From NCBI RefSeq assembly GCF_943733665.1, contig NZ_OX030782.1, positions 3,644,501-3,708,500 on the forward strand: a stretch of DNA of 64,000 nucleotides, given 5' to 3'. Below the pieces are notes generated by a model. The model did no database searches, was not told the DNA's origin, and saw only the letters and a program-made list of their open reading frames with translations. This document shows positions 8,977 through 18,693 of the stretch, one piece after another. The stretch is from Aquimarina sp. Aq107 (GTDB lineage Bacteria > Bacteroidota > Bacteroidia > Flavobacteriales > Flavobacteriaceae). Made by a program: the position numbers and the translations under genes. Every line of letters starts with the position of its first letter. Position 1 is the stretch's first letter.

Positions 8977-9843
8977 ATGAAAAAACTTATATATATCATC
9001 ATGATAATTTCTAGCAGTATATACGGGCAATTAACAGGTCGTGTAGCATATAAAGAAGAAGGTGTTACTTTTAATATCCCTACAAACTGGGTTGGGCAAG
9101 AAGTAGAAGAAATATTTATTATGGGATCCCAGCAAGAATCAGGTTTAATAGCACTTATAACACATCCTGCTAAAAATCTAAAAGAACTTCAAGATACTAT
9201 GCAATTAGGACTACAAGAAGGAGGGGTTACCTTAAGTTTAAATAATAACCTCAAGAAATTATCGAATACAATGGTGGAAGGCATGTATGAAGGTGTCATA
9301 GATAATCAAAAAGTAAAAGGAAATGCCGTTGGATTACTCAATTCTTATGGAGAAGGTATTGTTGTTTTTTCCTTAATAAGCCCTGATTTATTTTCTAATC
9401 GAACGCTACAAATTGGGAGAGAAGTAGCAAATAGTGTTAGTTTCTATGCTCCTCAACTATCTAATAACGCTTCTAATGGACTAAATGCCGCTCAAGTAAC
9501 TAAAGATTTAGGAGGTAATAAATTAATTTATTCAGAAAGTTATTATTCTAATACTCCTGGCGGAGGTGGTTATGAACGAAGCAAAGAAATTAATCTATGC
9601 CTTAATGGAACCTTTACTTATTATGGTAGTAGTTATCTAAACTTTACAGATCCTAATTTTGATCCCTACAGAAAAAATGGACAAAGTCATGGCACCTGGA
9701 AATTTATCGATCAAAACGGTAGCGTATATCTAAATTTAAATTACAGAAATGGCAGTAAAGAAAACCTTCGTGTCAGCTATAAAAATGATAAAACATTTCT
9801 TGATGGAGGCAGATATTATCTAGGTGATGTAACCTGTTATTGA
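8977..9843 (+). CDS. Secreted protein of unknown function
   Basis: 288 residues with a signal peptide (MKKLIYIIMIISSSIYGQ). Residues ~25-150 read as an alpha/beta fold like those in proteins with a FNIPTNW-type opening. The C-terminal ~100 residues are rich in Gly, Asn and Tyr and include a GTW-K-F stretch typical of small lipocalin-like or WG-like beta domains. It is the second gene of the operon starting at 7278 (10-nt gap). I do not recognise a specific family; the periplasmic or surface location is inferred from the signal peptide. Confidence 0.65.
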   Translation: MKKLIYIIMIISSSIYGQLTGRVAYKEEGVTFNIPTNWVGQEVEEIFIMGSQQESGLIALITHPAKNLKELQDTMQLGLQEGGVTLSLNNNLKKLSNTMVEGMYEGVIDNQKVKGNAVGLLNSYGEGIVVFSLISPDLFSNRTLQIGREVANSVSFYAPQLSNNASNGLNAAQVTKDLGGNKLIYSESYYSNTPGGGGYERSKEINLCLNGTFTYYGSSYLNFTDPNFDPYRKNGQSHGTWKFIDQNGSVYLNLNYRNGSKENLRVSYKNDKTFLDGGRYYLGDVTCY

Positions 9844-9931
9844 TATATCAAAATATTTTAAAACAATCTTATGCAACGTACTAATATGAATTAAAGTCTT
9901 TCATATATAAACATTTAGCCAATAGGTAAAA

Positions 9932-9959
9932 GGGAAATCAATAATGATTTCTCTTTTTT
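9932..9959 (+). terminator. Intrinsic terminator after the secreted-protein gene
   Basis: Stem GGGAAATCA/TGATTTCTC (9 bp with one G-T pair), loop ATAA, then six T. It ends the 7278-9843 operon. Confidence 0.75.
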
Positions 9960-10064
9960 ATTTTAATTAAATATACAAGTATAAATTAACAAAATATTAA
10001 TAAACAATCTATTTTTTCCCTTTGTCTTTAAAGTAATTCACAACATAAATTTAAACAAGACAAT

Positions 10065-10751
10065 ATGAAAACAACATTTTTACTTCTAATCGCAGCACTA
10101 ACATTATCCACAACTTATGCTCAAGAAAATTCTTCATTTGGATTTAAAAAGGGAGATATTACCATCTCTGGAACTATGAGTTATTCTTATCAAAACTCTG
10201 ATTCTTTTAGAAATGATATAGATGGTAATGCTTATCGATTCGAAACGAAAGGACATAATTTTAGCATCATCCCCGAAATAGGTTACTTCGTATCATCGCA
10301 TTTTATGACCGGTTTAAAATTTGGATATATTAGTTCCAAAACAGAAAGTTTTGATAATGATCTTTATGATTATACATCTAAAGGAAGAGGATATAGCACT
10401 AGTCTTTTCGGAAGATACTATTTCACTCCTCAAAAAAGAGTTTCATTATTTATAGAATTAGAAGCAGGTTATACAAAAAACACAATAGATTCTGATAGAG
10501 TATTTCAGGTTAATGATCTAACAAGTTATACTAATAAAGTTCAAAATTATAGTGTAACAGCAGCTCCTGGAATAAATATATTTATTAACAAAGATCTTTC
10601 ATTAACTTCTCGAATTGGTCGAATTGGATATTCGAATATTAAAGACAATTTTAGTAACTCTAGTGGAGATACAGGCACGAATAAAAGAGATAGCATTGAT
10701 GCTAGTATTTCCTTAAATAACTTCTATTTTGGTGTACTCTATAGAATATAA
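10065..10751 (+). CDS. Outer-membrane beta-barrel protein (OmpW/PorT-like size)
   Basis: 228 residues with a signal peptide (cleavage likely after TTYAQ). Alternating beta strands rich in aromatic and Gly residues run to the last residues (NNFYFGVLYRI), with a terminal aromatic-x-aromatic pattern as expected for an outer-membrane barrel of ~8 strands. It stands alone between two terminators. The function cannot be assigned from sequence; barrels of this type are common in Flavobacteriaceae. Confidence 0.75.
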   Translation: MKTTFLLLIAALTLSTTYAQENSSFGFKKGDITISGTMSYSYQNSDSFRNDIDGNAYRFETKGHNFSIIPEIGYFVSSHFMTGLKFGYISSKTESFDNDLYDYTSKGRGYSTSLFGRYYFTPQKRVSLFIELEAGYTKNTIDSDRVFQVNDLTSYTNKVQNYSVTAAPGINIFINKDLSLTSRIGRIGYSNIKDNFSNSSGDTGTNKRDSIDASISLNNFYFGVLYRI

Positions 10752-10773
10752 ACTGGGAGAGACAATAGTTCAC

Positions 10774-10805
10774 AAAAAAACCGATACTAATACATATCGG
10801 TTTTT
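10774..10805. terminator. Bidirectional terminator between the barrel gene and nqrF
   Basis: Stem CCGATA/TATCGG with A-tract and T-tract on the two sides, between convergent genes. It serves both the barrel gene (plus) and the nqr operon (minus). Confidence 0.8.
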
Positions 10806-10829
10806 AATTATTTAAATGACACTATGTGT

Positions 10830-12137
10830 CTATCCTCCAAAGTCATCAAATCTGATATTCTCATCAGGAATACCAAAATCTTCTCCCATTTTCTGAACAG
10901 CCTTGTTCATTAATGGAGGTCCACAGAAATACAATTCTATATCTTCTGGAGATTCATGATGATTCAAATAATTATCGATTACACAATTATGTATGAATCC
11001 AACAAATCCATCTCCTTCGGCATCTATATCACTTTTCACCTTCCAGTTATCTTCCTCTAAAGGTTCAGAAAGTGCTAAGTAGAATTTAAAATTAGGGAAG
11101 TTTTTCTCTAAATCATAGAAATGATCTAAGTAGAATAACTCACGTTTAGAACGTCCACCATACCAATACGTAACTTTACGTCCTGTTTGTAAGGTTCTAA
11201 ATAAGTGATATAAATGAGAACGCATTGGTGCCATACCTGCACCACCACCTACATATAACATCTCAGCTTCAGACTCATTGATAAAAAATTCTCCATAAGG
11301 TCCAGAGATAGTTACTTTATCTCCTGGCTTTTGAGCAAAAATATATGAAGATGCCACACCAGGATTCACATCCATCCATCCATTCTTACTTCTATCCCAA
11401 GGCGGAGTAGCAATACGTACATTAAGCATAATCTCTCTTCCTTCTGCTGGGTAAGAAGCCATAGAATAAGCTCTTTCTACAGTTTCATTATTTTTCATTA
11501 CTAATGGCCATAGACCAAACTTATCCCATTCTGCCTGAAACTTATCTGGTGTTTCATGTTCTTCTGGGTGTGCAGTAATATCAATATCCGAATATTTAAT
11601 CTCGCATTGAGGAATTTCAATCTGAATATATCCACCAGCTTTATATCCCATATCTTCAGGAATCTCTACAACAAATTCCTTGATAAAAGATGCTACATTG
11701 TAATTACGTACAACAGTAGCTTCCCATTTTTTAATTCCAAATACCTCTTCTGGAACCTCGATATTCATATCCTGTTTTACCTTCACCTGACAAGCTAAAC
11801 GTGCTCCATGTTGTAATTCCTTACGAGAAAAATGTGGTGTTTCTGTAGGCAATGCTTCTCCTCCACCTTCTAATACGTGGCACTCACATTGAATACAGGT
11901 TCCACCTCCACCACAAGCAGATGGTAAAAATATTTTTTCATTTCCTAAAGTAGATAGTAAAGTTCCTCCAGAAGCAACTTCAATCTCCTTTTCACCATTA
12001 ATAGTAATTTTTACAGGTCCTGATGGTAATAATTTATCTTTTGCAAATAATAAAATCCCTACCAATACCAAAGTAAGTACCAAAAACGAAATAATGGTGA
12101 TAGCGATTGTTCCAAGTGTTGACGCTAAAAATATCAT
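10830..12137 (-). CDS. nqrF: Na+-translocating NADH:quinone reductase subunit F
   Basis: 435 residues. This is the NADH-oxidising subunit of Na+-NQR. It has an N-terminal membrane helix (~10-31), a plant-type [2Fe-2S] ferredoxin domain with ligands Cys75, Cys81, Cys84 and Cys116, an FAD-binding domain with RAYSMASYP, and a C-terminal NADH-binding domain with [13 protein letters not shown] and a CGPPLMNKA motif. The ending FDDFGG is typical. It is the last gene of nqrABCDEF, 1 nt after nqrE. Electrons pass from NADH through FAD and the iron-sulfur cluster to the membrane flavins. Confidence 0.97.
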   Translation of the reverse strand: MIFLASTLGTIAITIISFLVLTLVLVGILLFAKDKLLPSGPVKITINGEKEIEVASGGTLLSTLGNEKIFLPSACGGGGTCIQCECHVLEGGGEALPTETPHFSRKELQHGARLACQVKVKQDMNIEVPEEVFGIKKWEATVVRNYNVASFIKEFVVEIPEDMGYKAGGYIQIEIPQCEIKYSDIDITAHPEEHETPDKFQAEWDKFGLWPLVMKNNETVERAYSMASYPAEGREIMLNVRIATPPWDRSKNGWMDVNPGVASSYIFAQKPGDKVTISGPYGEFFINESEAEMLYVGGGAGMAPMRSHLYHLFRTLQTGRKVTYWYGGRSKRELFYLDHFYDLEKNFPNFKFYLALSEPLEEDNWKVKSDIDAEGDGFVGFIHNCVIDNYLNHHESPEDIELYFCGPPLMNKAVQKMGEDFGIPDENIRFDDFGG

Positions 12138-12138
12138 A

Positions 12139-12852
12139 TTATTTAAGTGTTGAAACGTTAGTGTTTTCTGCTACTTCTTTAGCAGCTTTCTCTTCTATCT
12201 GAACAGTTTCCTGTTTCTTTGATTCCTCTTCATCTCCTCCTGTAAGCATTCCTCCGAAACTCATAAATCCAATTGCCATAAGTCCAGTTAGAATAAAAGT
12301 GATTCCTAATCCTCTTAATGGAGCAGGAACATTAGAGTATCTAATCTTTTCTCTAATCGCAGCAATAGCAAGAATTGCTAAGAACCAACCAATTCCTGAT
12401 CCAATTCCATATACCGCAGCATGAGAGATTGCTGGAAATTCTTTTTGTTGCATAAACAATGATCCACCAAGGATTGCACAGTTTACCGCTATTAATGGTA
12501 AGAATATACCTAATGAGTTATATAAAGATGGTGAAAACTTCTCAACAATAATTTCTACTAATTGTACCATCGTAGCAATCGTAGCAATAAAAAGGATGAA
12601 TGTTAAGAAACTTAAATCATAATCTGCGTACTCAGGACCTAACCATATTAAAGCACCTTCTCTAAGTATATACTTATCTAATAAAAAGTTTAAAGGTACT
12701 GTAATTGCTAAAACGAATATAACTGCAGCTCCTAGACCCACAGCAGTAGATACCTTTTTAGATACCGCAAGGTAAGAACACATTCCTAAGAAGAATGCAA
12801 ATACCATGTTATCTATAAAGATCGCTTTTAAAAATAATTCTAAATATTCCAT
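12139..12852 (-). CDS. nqrE: Na+-NQR subunit E
   Basis: 237 residues with about six membrane helices. It starts [20 protein letters not shown], matching the NqrE/RnfA family. NqrE pairs with NqrD in an inverted arrangement holding a membrane iron-sulfur centre. The enterobacterial-type protein is ~198 residues; this one carries an extra ~35-residue hydrophilic tail after LTGGDEEES, rich in Glu and Lys. The gene sits 58 nt after nqrD, the largest gap in the operon, and 1 nt before nqrF. Confidence 0.95.
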   Translation of the reverse strand: MEYLELFLKAIFIDNMVFAFFLGMCSYLAVSKKVSTAVGLGAAVIFVLAITVPLNFLLDKYILREGALIWLGPEYADYDLSFLTFILFIATIATMVQLVEIIVEKFSPSLYNSLGIFLPLIAVNCAILGGSLFMQQKEFPAISHAAVYGIGSGIGWFLAILAIAAIREKIRYSNVPAPLRGLGITFILTGLMAIGFMSFGGMLTGGDEEESKKQETVQIEEKAAKEVAENTNVSTLK

Positions 12853-12910
12853 TTTTTATAATTTTTAAATTGCCAGTGATAGCTTCATACCACTAACAAT
12901 TGTGAACTTT

Positions 12911-13609
12911 CTAGTGATCTTCGATTAGTGCTTTATTTCTACTTCTCTGAATCCAAATAATGATCCCTACAGTTATCAAAGCCATCGGGGCTAATACCAT
13001 AAAACCGTTATTTTCATAACCGAAAGCATACAATCCAGTTTTCTCTATTGGATCTCCCAATACTTTAGCACCAAACAATGTCCCTGATCCTAATAGCTCT
13101 CTGAAAAATGCTACAATTATCAATAAAACTCCATATCCAGCCGCATTACCTATACCATCTAGAAAAGATTTCCATGGTCCATTTCCTAAAGCAAAAGCCT
13201 CAAAACGTCCCATAATAATACAGTTGGTAATAATCAGACCAATAAATACCGAAAGCTCCTTACTCAATGTATAAGCAAAAGCTTTTAATACTTGATCAAC
13301 TACAATTACCAAAGCAGCTACTACTACTAACTGTACAATAATTCTAATTTTTGACGGGATAATATTTCTCATTAATGAGATCACAACATTACCAATACCA
13401 AGTACAAAGATTACCGAGATAGCCATTACTATTGAAGGCTTTAACTGGGCAGTAATTGCAAGTGCAGAACAAATACCTAATACCTGGATAGTAATAGGGT
13501 TATTATCCGCTAGAGGATCTGTTAATAATTTATTGTTTTTCTTCGAAAACAATGGCTCTTTAGGCTCTTTTACTTTAACTTCAACTTTTTCTTCTGTTAC
13601 TTCAGCCAT
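12911..13609 (-). CDS. nqrD: Na+-NQR subunit D
   Basis: 232 residues. A charged ~20-residue N-terminal extension ([17 protein letters not shown]) precedes the family core beginning [20 protein letters not shown]. There are about six membrane helices, with [15 protein letters not shown] and [14 protein letters not shown] characteristic of NqrD. It forms the membrane core with NqrE. It starts 3 nt after the nqrC stop, consistent with one transcript. Confidence 0.96.
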   Translation of the reverse strand: MAEVTEEKVEVKVKEPKEPLFSKKNNKLLTDPLADNNPITIQVLGICSALAITAQLKPSIVMAISVIFVLGIGNVVISLMRNIIPSKIRIIVQLVVVAALVIVVDQVLKAFAYTLSKELSVFIGLIITNCIIMGRFEAFALGNGPWKSFLDGIGNAAGYGVLLIIVAFFRELLGSGTLFGAKVLGDPIEKTGLYAFGYENNGFMVLAPMALITVGIIIWIQRSRNKALIEDH

Positions 13610-13612
13610 TTG

Positions 13613-14368
13613 TTATTTTTTTAAAGTTTCGAAATAAGGTTGATACATCTTAATTCCTTTCTTCACCATTGCAGTTACACCATCTCCGGTAATTGTAGCT
13701 CCCGCCATAGCATCTACTGCATTATCATCTTTTCTTACGTTTTTAGGATCTCCATTACCTTTCTTTACTGTAATTCCTTTATAATTTCCAGAAGCATCTA
13801 AAATACTCTCTCCAATAAAGTCATCTCTAAAATAAGCTTCTTTGATATTAGCTCCTAAACCAGGAGTCTCTCCTTTATGATCAAAAAAGGCACCTTTCAC
13901 AGTTTTAAATTGTTTATCTAAAGAAACATATCCCCAGATTGCATCCCAAAGACCATTTCCTCTCATAGGCACAACATAAAACTCCTGACCGTCTTTTTTA
14001 CCAATAAACAATGGCATTTTTCGCTCATAATTTGGATCCTGCTTTACCTTATCATTCTCCTTCTTCACTTCTATATTAAAAGCATCAGTTGTTTTCTTAG
14101 CAGAATTTCCAGTAATGATATATTGCTCATCTCCTACATATTTATCAAACAATTCTTGTGCTTTTTCTGCAGGTACAAATTCGTTAGGATCTTCCGTATC
14201 CGAAATCCCCATTGCGAATAATATATTCTGCTGCTTTTCTGTGATTTTATTAGCCGTTATATTTGGTTTAAGTACCGAAGATATACCTGCTAATATAGAA
14301 CCTACCACAACTACCATTGCAACTGCAAAGATAATTGTATATGAATTTTTATCTGTATTAATCGCCAT
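13613..14368 (-). CDS. nqrC: Na+-NQR subunit C (covalent FMN)
   Basis: 251 residues: one N-terminal membrane helix (~10-30) and a periplasmic FMN domain. The flavinylation motif MAGATIT places the acceptor at Thr225, the position known for the Vibrio protein. ApbE normally attaches this FMN, and no apbE gene is visible in the window, so it must be encoded elsewhere. Gaps to nqrB and nqrD are 2 and 3 nt. Confidence 0.96.
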   Translation of the reverse strand: MAINTDKNSYTIIFAVAMVVVVGSILAGISSVLKPNITANKITEKQQNILFAMGISDTEDPNEFVPAEKAQELFDKYVGDEQYIITGNSAKKTTDAFNIEVKKENDKVKQDPNYERKMPLFIGKKDGQEFYVVPMRGNGLWDAIWGYVSLDKQFKTVKGAFFDHKGETPGLGANIKEAYFRDDFIGESILDASGNYKGITVKKGNGDPKNVRKDDNAVDAMAGATITGDGVTAMVKKGIKMYQPYFETLKK

Positions 14369-14370
14369 AA

Positions 14371-15615
14371 CTAAGCAGTTTTTAATTTTAGACGTTTCAT
14401 TCTTTTCTTAACATTTCCTTGAACCACGTAATGGTCAATTGTAGGTGCAAATACATTCATCAATAAAATTGCTAAAAACACACCTTCTGGATATGCTGGA
14501 TTAAACACTCTAATTAATATTGAAATAAATCCAATCAAGAATCCGTAAATCCATTTTCCTTTATTGGTTTGAGAAGCTGTTACAGGATCTGTAGCCATAA
14601 AGACAATACCAAAAGCAATACCTCCTACTATTAAGTGTTTCCAGAACTCTAGATTCATTAATGCATAAAACTTACTAGATTCTGCTATCCAACCAGCATT
14701 GGTAACTCCATTAAAAATTAGTCCCATAACCAATGTTCCTAATACAGCACTTACCATAATTCTCCAGCTTCCTATTTTTGTAAAGATTAAGAAAGCTGCT
14801 CCTAATAATATTAATAATGCTGAAGTCTCTCCTACAGAACCTGGAATAAATCCGAAAAACGCATCCATAACCGAATATGTAGCATCTCCAGAACCTAAGA
14901 TATTTTTTCCTTGTGCTAATCCTCCTAAAACAGTCTCTCCCGAGATAGCATCTAATTGAGCTCCTCCAGCAATTTCGTTCGCTCTATCTACGGCTCCGTG
15001 TACCCAAACCTTATCTCCCGACATCCAAGTTGGATATGCGAAAAACAAAAAGGCTCTAATTGTTAGTGCTGGATTTAAAATATTCATTCCAGTTCCTCCA
15101 AAAACCTCTTTACCTATTACCACTCCAAAAATAACGGCTACTGATAACATCCATAATGGAGTATCCACAGGAACAATTAATGGAACTAACATTCCTGTAA
15201 CCAAATATCCTTCTTCTACCTCGTGTCCCTTAATTACTGCAAATAAAAATTCTACCGCTAATCCTACTCCGTAAGAAACCACTACTAATGGTAAAACTTT
15301 CCATAATCCGATAACTAAATTATCAAATGACCAAAATGCAGCACTAAAAAAACCATTTGCAGCTGCTTCTATCTCACCTAACGCTAAATGATGCTGATAA
15401 CCTGCATTAAACATACCAAATATTAAACACGGTACTAATGACATGATTACAGTATTCATGGTACGTTTTAAATCATCTGCAGCACGAACGTGAGATCCTG
15501 AATGTGTAATCTCATTTGGCAGATATAAAAAAGTATGGATTGCATTAAATGCAGGTGCCATCTTTTTATCTTTATACTTAAGTTTTAAGTTATGTAATTT
15601 ACTTTTTAAACCCAT
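14371..15615 (-). CDS. nqrB: Na+-NQR subunit B (membrane, covalent FMN, Na+ path)
   Basis: 414 residues with about ten membrane helices. NqrB carries a second covalent FMN and the Na+ channel. The likely attachment motif is SGET at 225-228, acceptor Thr228, where the usual motif is SGAT; the Glu in place of Ala is noted as a finding. GGTGMNILNPALTIRAFLFF is a conserved family stretch. It lies between nqrA (4-nt gap) and nqrC (2-nt gap). Confidence 0.96.
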   Translation of the reverse strand: MGLKSKLHNLKLKYKDKKMAPAFNAIHTFLYLPNEITHSGSHVRAADDLKRTMNTVIMSLVPCLIFGMFNAGYQHHLALGEIEAAANGFFSAAFWSFDNLVIGLWKVLPLVVVSYGVGLAVEFLFAVIKGHEVEEGYLVTGMLVPLIVPVDTPLWMLSVAVIFGVVIGKEVFGGTGMNILNPALTIRAFLFFAYPTWMSGDKVWVHGAVDRANEIAGGAQLDAISGETVLGGLAQGKNILGSGDATYSVMDAFFGFIPGSVGETSALLILLGAAFLIFTKIGSWRIMVSAVLGTLVMGLIFNGVTNAGWIAESSKFYALMNLEFWKHLIVGGIAFGIVFMATDPVTASQTNKGKWIYGFLIGFISILIRVFNPAYPEGVFLAILLMNVFAPTIDHYVVQGNVKKRMKRLKLKTA

Positions 15616-15619
15616 GACT

Positions 15620-16972
15620 TTATCCTATTTCTTTTAACATTAAATCTAGTCCTTCTCTAATGATCTGCTGATGTGGTTGCTTAGAAACACATATAAACTC
15701 AGTCAATGCAAAATCCTCAGGAGCTACTTCATACATTCCTAATTGTTCCATAGCATCTAGATCATTAACCGCGCAAGCTTTTAAGATTTGCAATGGATAA
15801 ATATCTAAAGGAAAAACAGTTTCGTAATTACCAGTTACAACAAACGCCCTATGTTCGCCATTTGTATTGGTATTTAAATCATATTTTTTATTCGGAAACA
15901 ACCAAGAAAAAGTCAACGCTCTAGATGGAGATATTTTATTGAAAATTGGTTTATTCCAACCAAACAATTCATAATCATCTCCTTCTGGAATCACAGTAAT
16001 CATATCGTGATAAAATCCTAAATGACCATCAGGCTTTACATTATCACCTGTAAGAACATTTCCGCTGATAACCCTTATGTTATTATCTTTAACACCAGAA
16101 TCATAAATAACAGAAGAAACCTCTGCTCCGATCTTAGTTTTAAAATATTTTGGGTTCTTTACTGAAGATCCAGTCAACGCAATGATACGCTCCGCGTTAA
16201 ACTTACCAGTTAATAACAACTCTCCAATAATAACAAGATCTTGTGGATTTACGACCCACACAACTTCTCCTTTATTTATTGGATCTACTTTTGCTATTTG
16301 TACTCCAACATTCCCAGCAGGATGCGGACCACTTACATTGTGTACAGTAATATTATCCAACCCATTAAAAGGTGAATTATCCTTCTTCCCTACAGACACA
16401 TGAACATCTCCTTGTGTTAACTTACTTAACGCAGTTACCGCTGTCTGAAGCTCTTTTTCTTTACCATCTAGCGCATACCCAAGATCAGCTGCTAAAGGAG
16501 CTGTTGCATATGCAGATATAAAAATTGCTTTAGGAGCAACATCCGGATTAGCTATAACATCATACGGACGTTGTTTGATAAAAGGCCAACAACCCGATGA
16601 CAGCAAGTGAGATTTGATCTCCTCACCATTCATTGACTTTACATCCTTTGTTCCAAAGTCTGTAAATTGTTGTTCTTTATCTGCTAAAATCTTAAATGCT
16701 AATATTTTTCGTTTAGCACCGCGAACAATTTCCACAACCTCACCGCTTACTGGTGAAGGAAAAAGCATATTTTCATTAGATTTAGAGTGGAATAAGGGTT
16801 CGCCGGCTTTAACTTCTGTACCCTGTTTGGCAATAACTTTTGGCACAATACCGTGAAAATCGTCAGGCTTAATTGCGTAAACATTACTTTTGGTAGCTTC
16901 TGCAGTAACTTTCTCTGCTTCGCCAACAAGCTTAATGTCCAAGCCCTTTCTGATACGAATGTCTTTTGACAT
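15620..16972 (-). CDS. nqrA: Na+-NQR subunit A
   Basis: 450 residues, soluble and cytoplasmic-facing. The start MSKDIRIRKGLDIKLVGEAE matches the NqrA family, as does DFHGIVPKVIAKQGTEVKAG near the N-terminus. Family work links NqrA to quinone binding or to stabilising the complex. It is the first gene of nqrABCDEF. A -7 element TAAATTTG lies 37 bp upstream on the same strand, giving a short leader. Confidence 0.97.
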   Translation of the reverse strand: MSKDIRIRKGLDIKLVGEAEKVTAEATKSNVYAIKPDDFHGIVPKVIAKQGTEVKAGEPLFHSKSNENMLFPSPVSGEVVEIVRGAKRKILAFKILADKEQQFTDFGTKDVKSMNGEEIKSHLLSSGCWPFIKQRPYDVIANPDVAPKAIFISAYATAPLAADLGYALDGKEKELQTAVTALSKLTQGDVHVSVGKKDNSPFNGLDNITVHNVSGPHPAGNVGVQIAKVDPINKGEVVWVVNPQDLVIIGELLLTGKFNAERIIALTGSSVKNPKYFKTKIGAEVSSVIYDSGVKDNNIRVISGNVLTGDNVKPDGHLGFYHDMITVIPEGDDYELFGWNKPIFNKISPSRALTFSWLFPNKKYDLNTNTNGEHRAFVVTGNYETVFPLDIYPLQILKACAVNDLDAMEQLGMYEVAPEDFALTEFICVSKQPHQQIIREGLDLMLKEIG

Positions 16973-17008
16973 ATTTGTAGTCTATGTTAATTAACTAAAA
17001 AAATCGTG

Positions 17009-17016
17009 CAAATTTA
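17009..17016 (-). promoter_or_regulatory. -7 element of the nqr operon promoter
   Basis: On the minus strand this reads TAAATTTG, an exact match to TAnnTTTG, 36 bp ahead of the nqrA start. The -33 region is weak. Confidence 0.55.
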
Positions 17017-17133
17017 ATAATTAAAACACGTAAGTGAAAGCTACCACTCTTATAAGATTTTATTTATAATGTTTCTAAATAACGAGTTTTAGGCTTTAAA
17101 ATCACCAACTCATTTTTAGGCATACATTTTGTT

Positions 17134-17141
17134 TATCTTTA
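17134..17141 (+). promoter_or_regulatory. -7-like element TATCTTTA for the T9SS plug gene
   Basis: TATCTTTA matches TAnnTTTG at 7 of 8 positions, 20 bp ahead of the ATG at 17162. It lies downstream of the TTG at 17129, which supports the later start. Confidence 0.45.
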
Positions 17142-17161
17142 CACAGCTAACAATTCATTTA

Positions 17162-18430
17162 ATGTCACAAAATCTTAAACAATTCTTACTAATTCTAGGA
17201 ATATTTAGTAGTTCTTCATTTTTTATTACAGCTCAGCAAGTTACAAATGAAGTAAACCCTCCTGACCACATCAAAACCATTCAGCTATTTGGTAGCGAAG
17301 AATTTTCCGGAACACCTATTTTAAAACTCGGAGAGCCTCTTCATATTAGATTTGACGATATCAATGGCGATGAAGTAGATTACTACTATAAAATCACTCA
17401 TTATAATTTTGACTGGACTCCTTCTGTTTTATATAAAAACGAATACTTAAATGGCTTTGATGATATTAGAATCGTAAACTACGAGAATTCTTTTAACACA
17501 CTACAGATGTATAGCAATTATACACTAAGAATACCGAACGAAGACACAAAAGGATTGAAAGTAAGCGGTAATTATATGATAGAAATTTATGATGAGGATG
17601 ACGAAATAGTGTTCTCTCGAAAATTTATAGTCTACGAAAGTATAACTAACATAAAGGTTTACACAAAGAGATCAAGAGACTTAAAATATATTGACACTCG
17701 ACAATCAGTACAATTTGAAATAAGCTCTCCTAATGAAATTTTAAAAAATCCAAAACGAAATTTAAAAACATTAGTGATTCAAAATAATGATTTAAAAAAT
17801 GCAATTACAGATCTCGTACCACAATTTACAATTGCGAATAGTTTAGTATACAAATACGATGTAGAATCCAGTTTTTGGGGTGGCAATGAATATCTTTTCT
17901 TTGACAGCAAAGAAGTAAGGTCACCAACTGCCAATATAAGAAGTATCGATCTCCAGAAAATATATCACAATTACCTGTACACAGATATTGTTAGAGCCAA
18001 TAGAATATACACATATTACCCAGACATCAACGGTAGTTTTGTTGTAAGAAATTTAAGAGCCGAAAACAGTAACACAGAAGCTGACTATGTTTGGATGCAC
18101 TTTTCTCTAGAATGCTACGAACCTCTTAATGGAGGAGAAATCCATTTATATGGAAATTTCAACAACTATGTTACAGATGATTCAACTCGATTAACTTACG
18201 ATAAGGAAAATGGAATTTACATCGGGAAAAAATTATTTAAACAAGGATTTAATAATTATAAATATGTCTTAGTAAAGTCAGATGGCACTATAGATCCAGG
18301 TTTTATTAGTGGAAATTTTGATGAAACTGAAAACGAATATATGATCATTCCTTATTATCGAGCACCAGGAGCAAGATATGATAGAGCAATAGGCAAAGGT
18401 ATAGGCAATTCTAGAAATATTACAAACTGA
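17162..18430 (+). CDS. Type IX secretion system plug-like protein (DUF5103 family)
   Basis: 422 residues from the ATG at 17162; an in-frame TTG at 17129 would precede the promoter element and spoil the signal peptide. The signal peptide ends near FFITAQ. The first domain has VNPPDHIKTIQLFG and YYYKITHYNFDWTPS, which I recognise as the DUF5103 / T9SS plug N-terminal domain. In Flavobacteriaceae the Plug protein seals the periplasmic side of the SprA translocon. The homology is recognised by eye, so function is well supported but not proven. Confidence 0.8.
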   Translation: MSQNLKQFLLILGIFSSSSFFITAQQVTNEVNPPDHIKTIQLFGSEEFSGTPILKLGEPLHIRFDDINGDEVDYYYKITHYNFDWTPSVLYKNEYLNGFDDIRIVNYENSFNTLQMYSNYTLRIPNEDTKGLKVSGNYMIEIYDEDDEIVFSRKFIVYESITNIKVYTKRSRDLKYIDTRQSVQFEISSPNEILKNPKRNLKTLVIQNNDLKNAITDLVPQFTIANSLVYKYDVESSFWGGNEYLFFDSKEVRSPTANIRSIDLQKIYHNYLYTDIVRANRIYTYYPDINGSFVVRNLRAENSNTEADYVWMHFSLECYEPLNGGEIHLYGNFNNYVTDDSTRLTYDKENGIYIGKKLFKQGFNNYKYVLVKSDGTIDPGFISGNFDETENEYMIIPYYRAPGARYDRAIGKGIGNSRNITN

Positions 18431-18693
18431 GAAATTTAAAACCTACATTTCATTTTTGATTACCAGAGCTAACAAAATTGACAACGTACTTTCTATTAGT
18501 TGTTTCTTTTTATTACTAACAAATTTTTCAATATTAAACACAGCAATAATACTCTTTAAGCCATACCGCTGTTACTAGTATCACCTATATTAAATAACAC
18601 CTATTTTAATCTCTTTTAAAGACATTCAGAATTTTTATGTTTTGTAACGAAATACTATTATTTTAGTCCCATTACGCAAACCATGGACTACAC

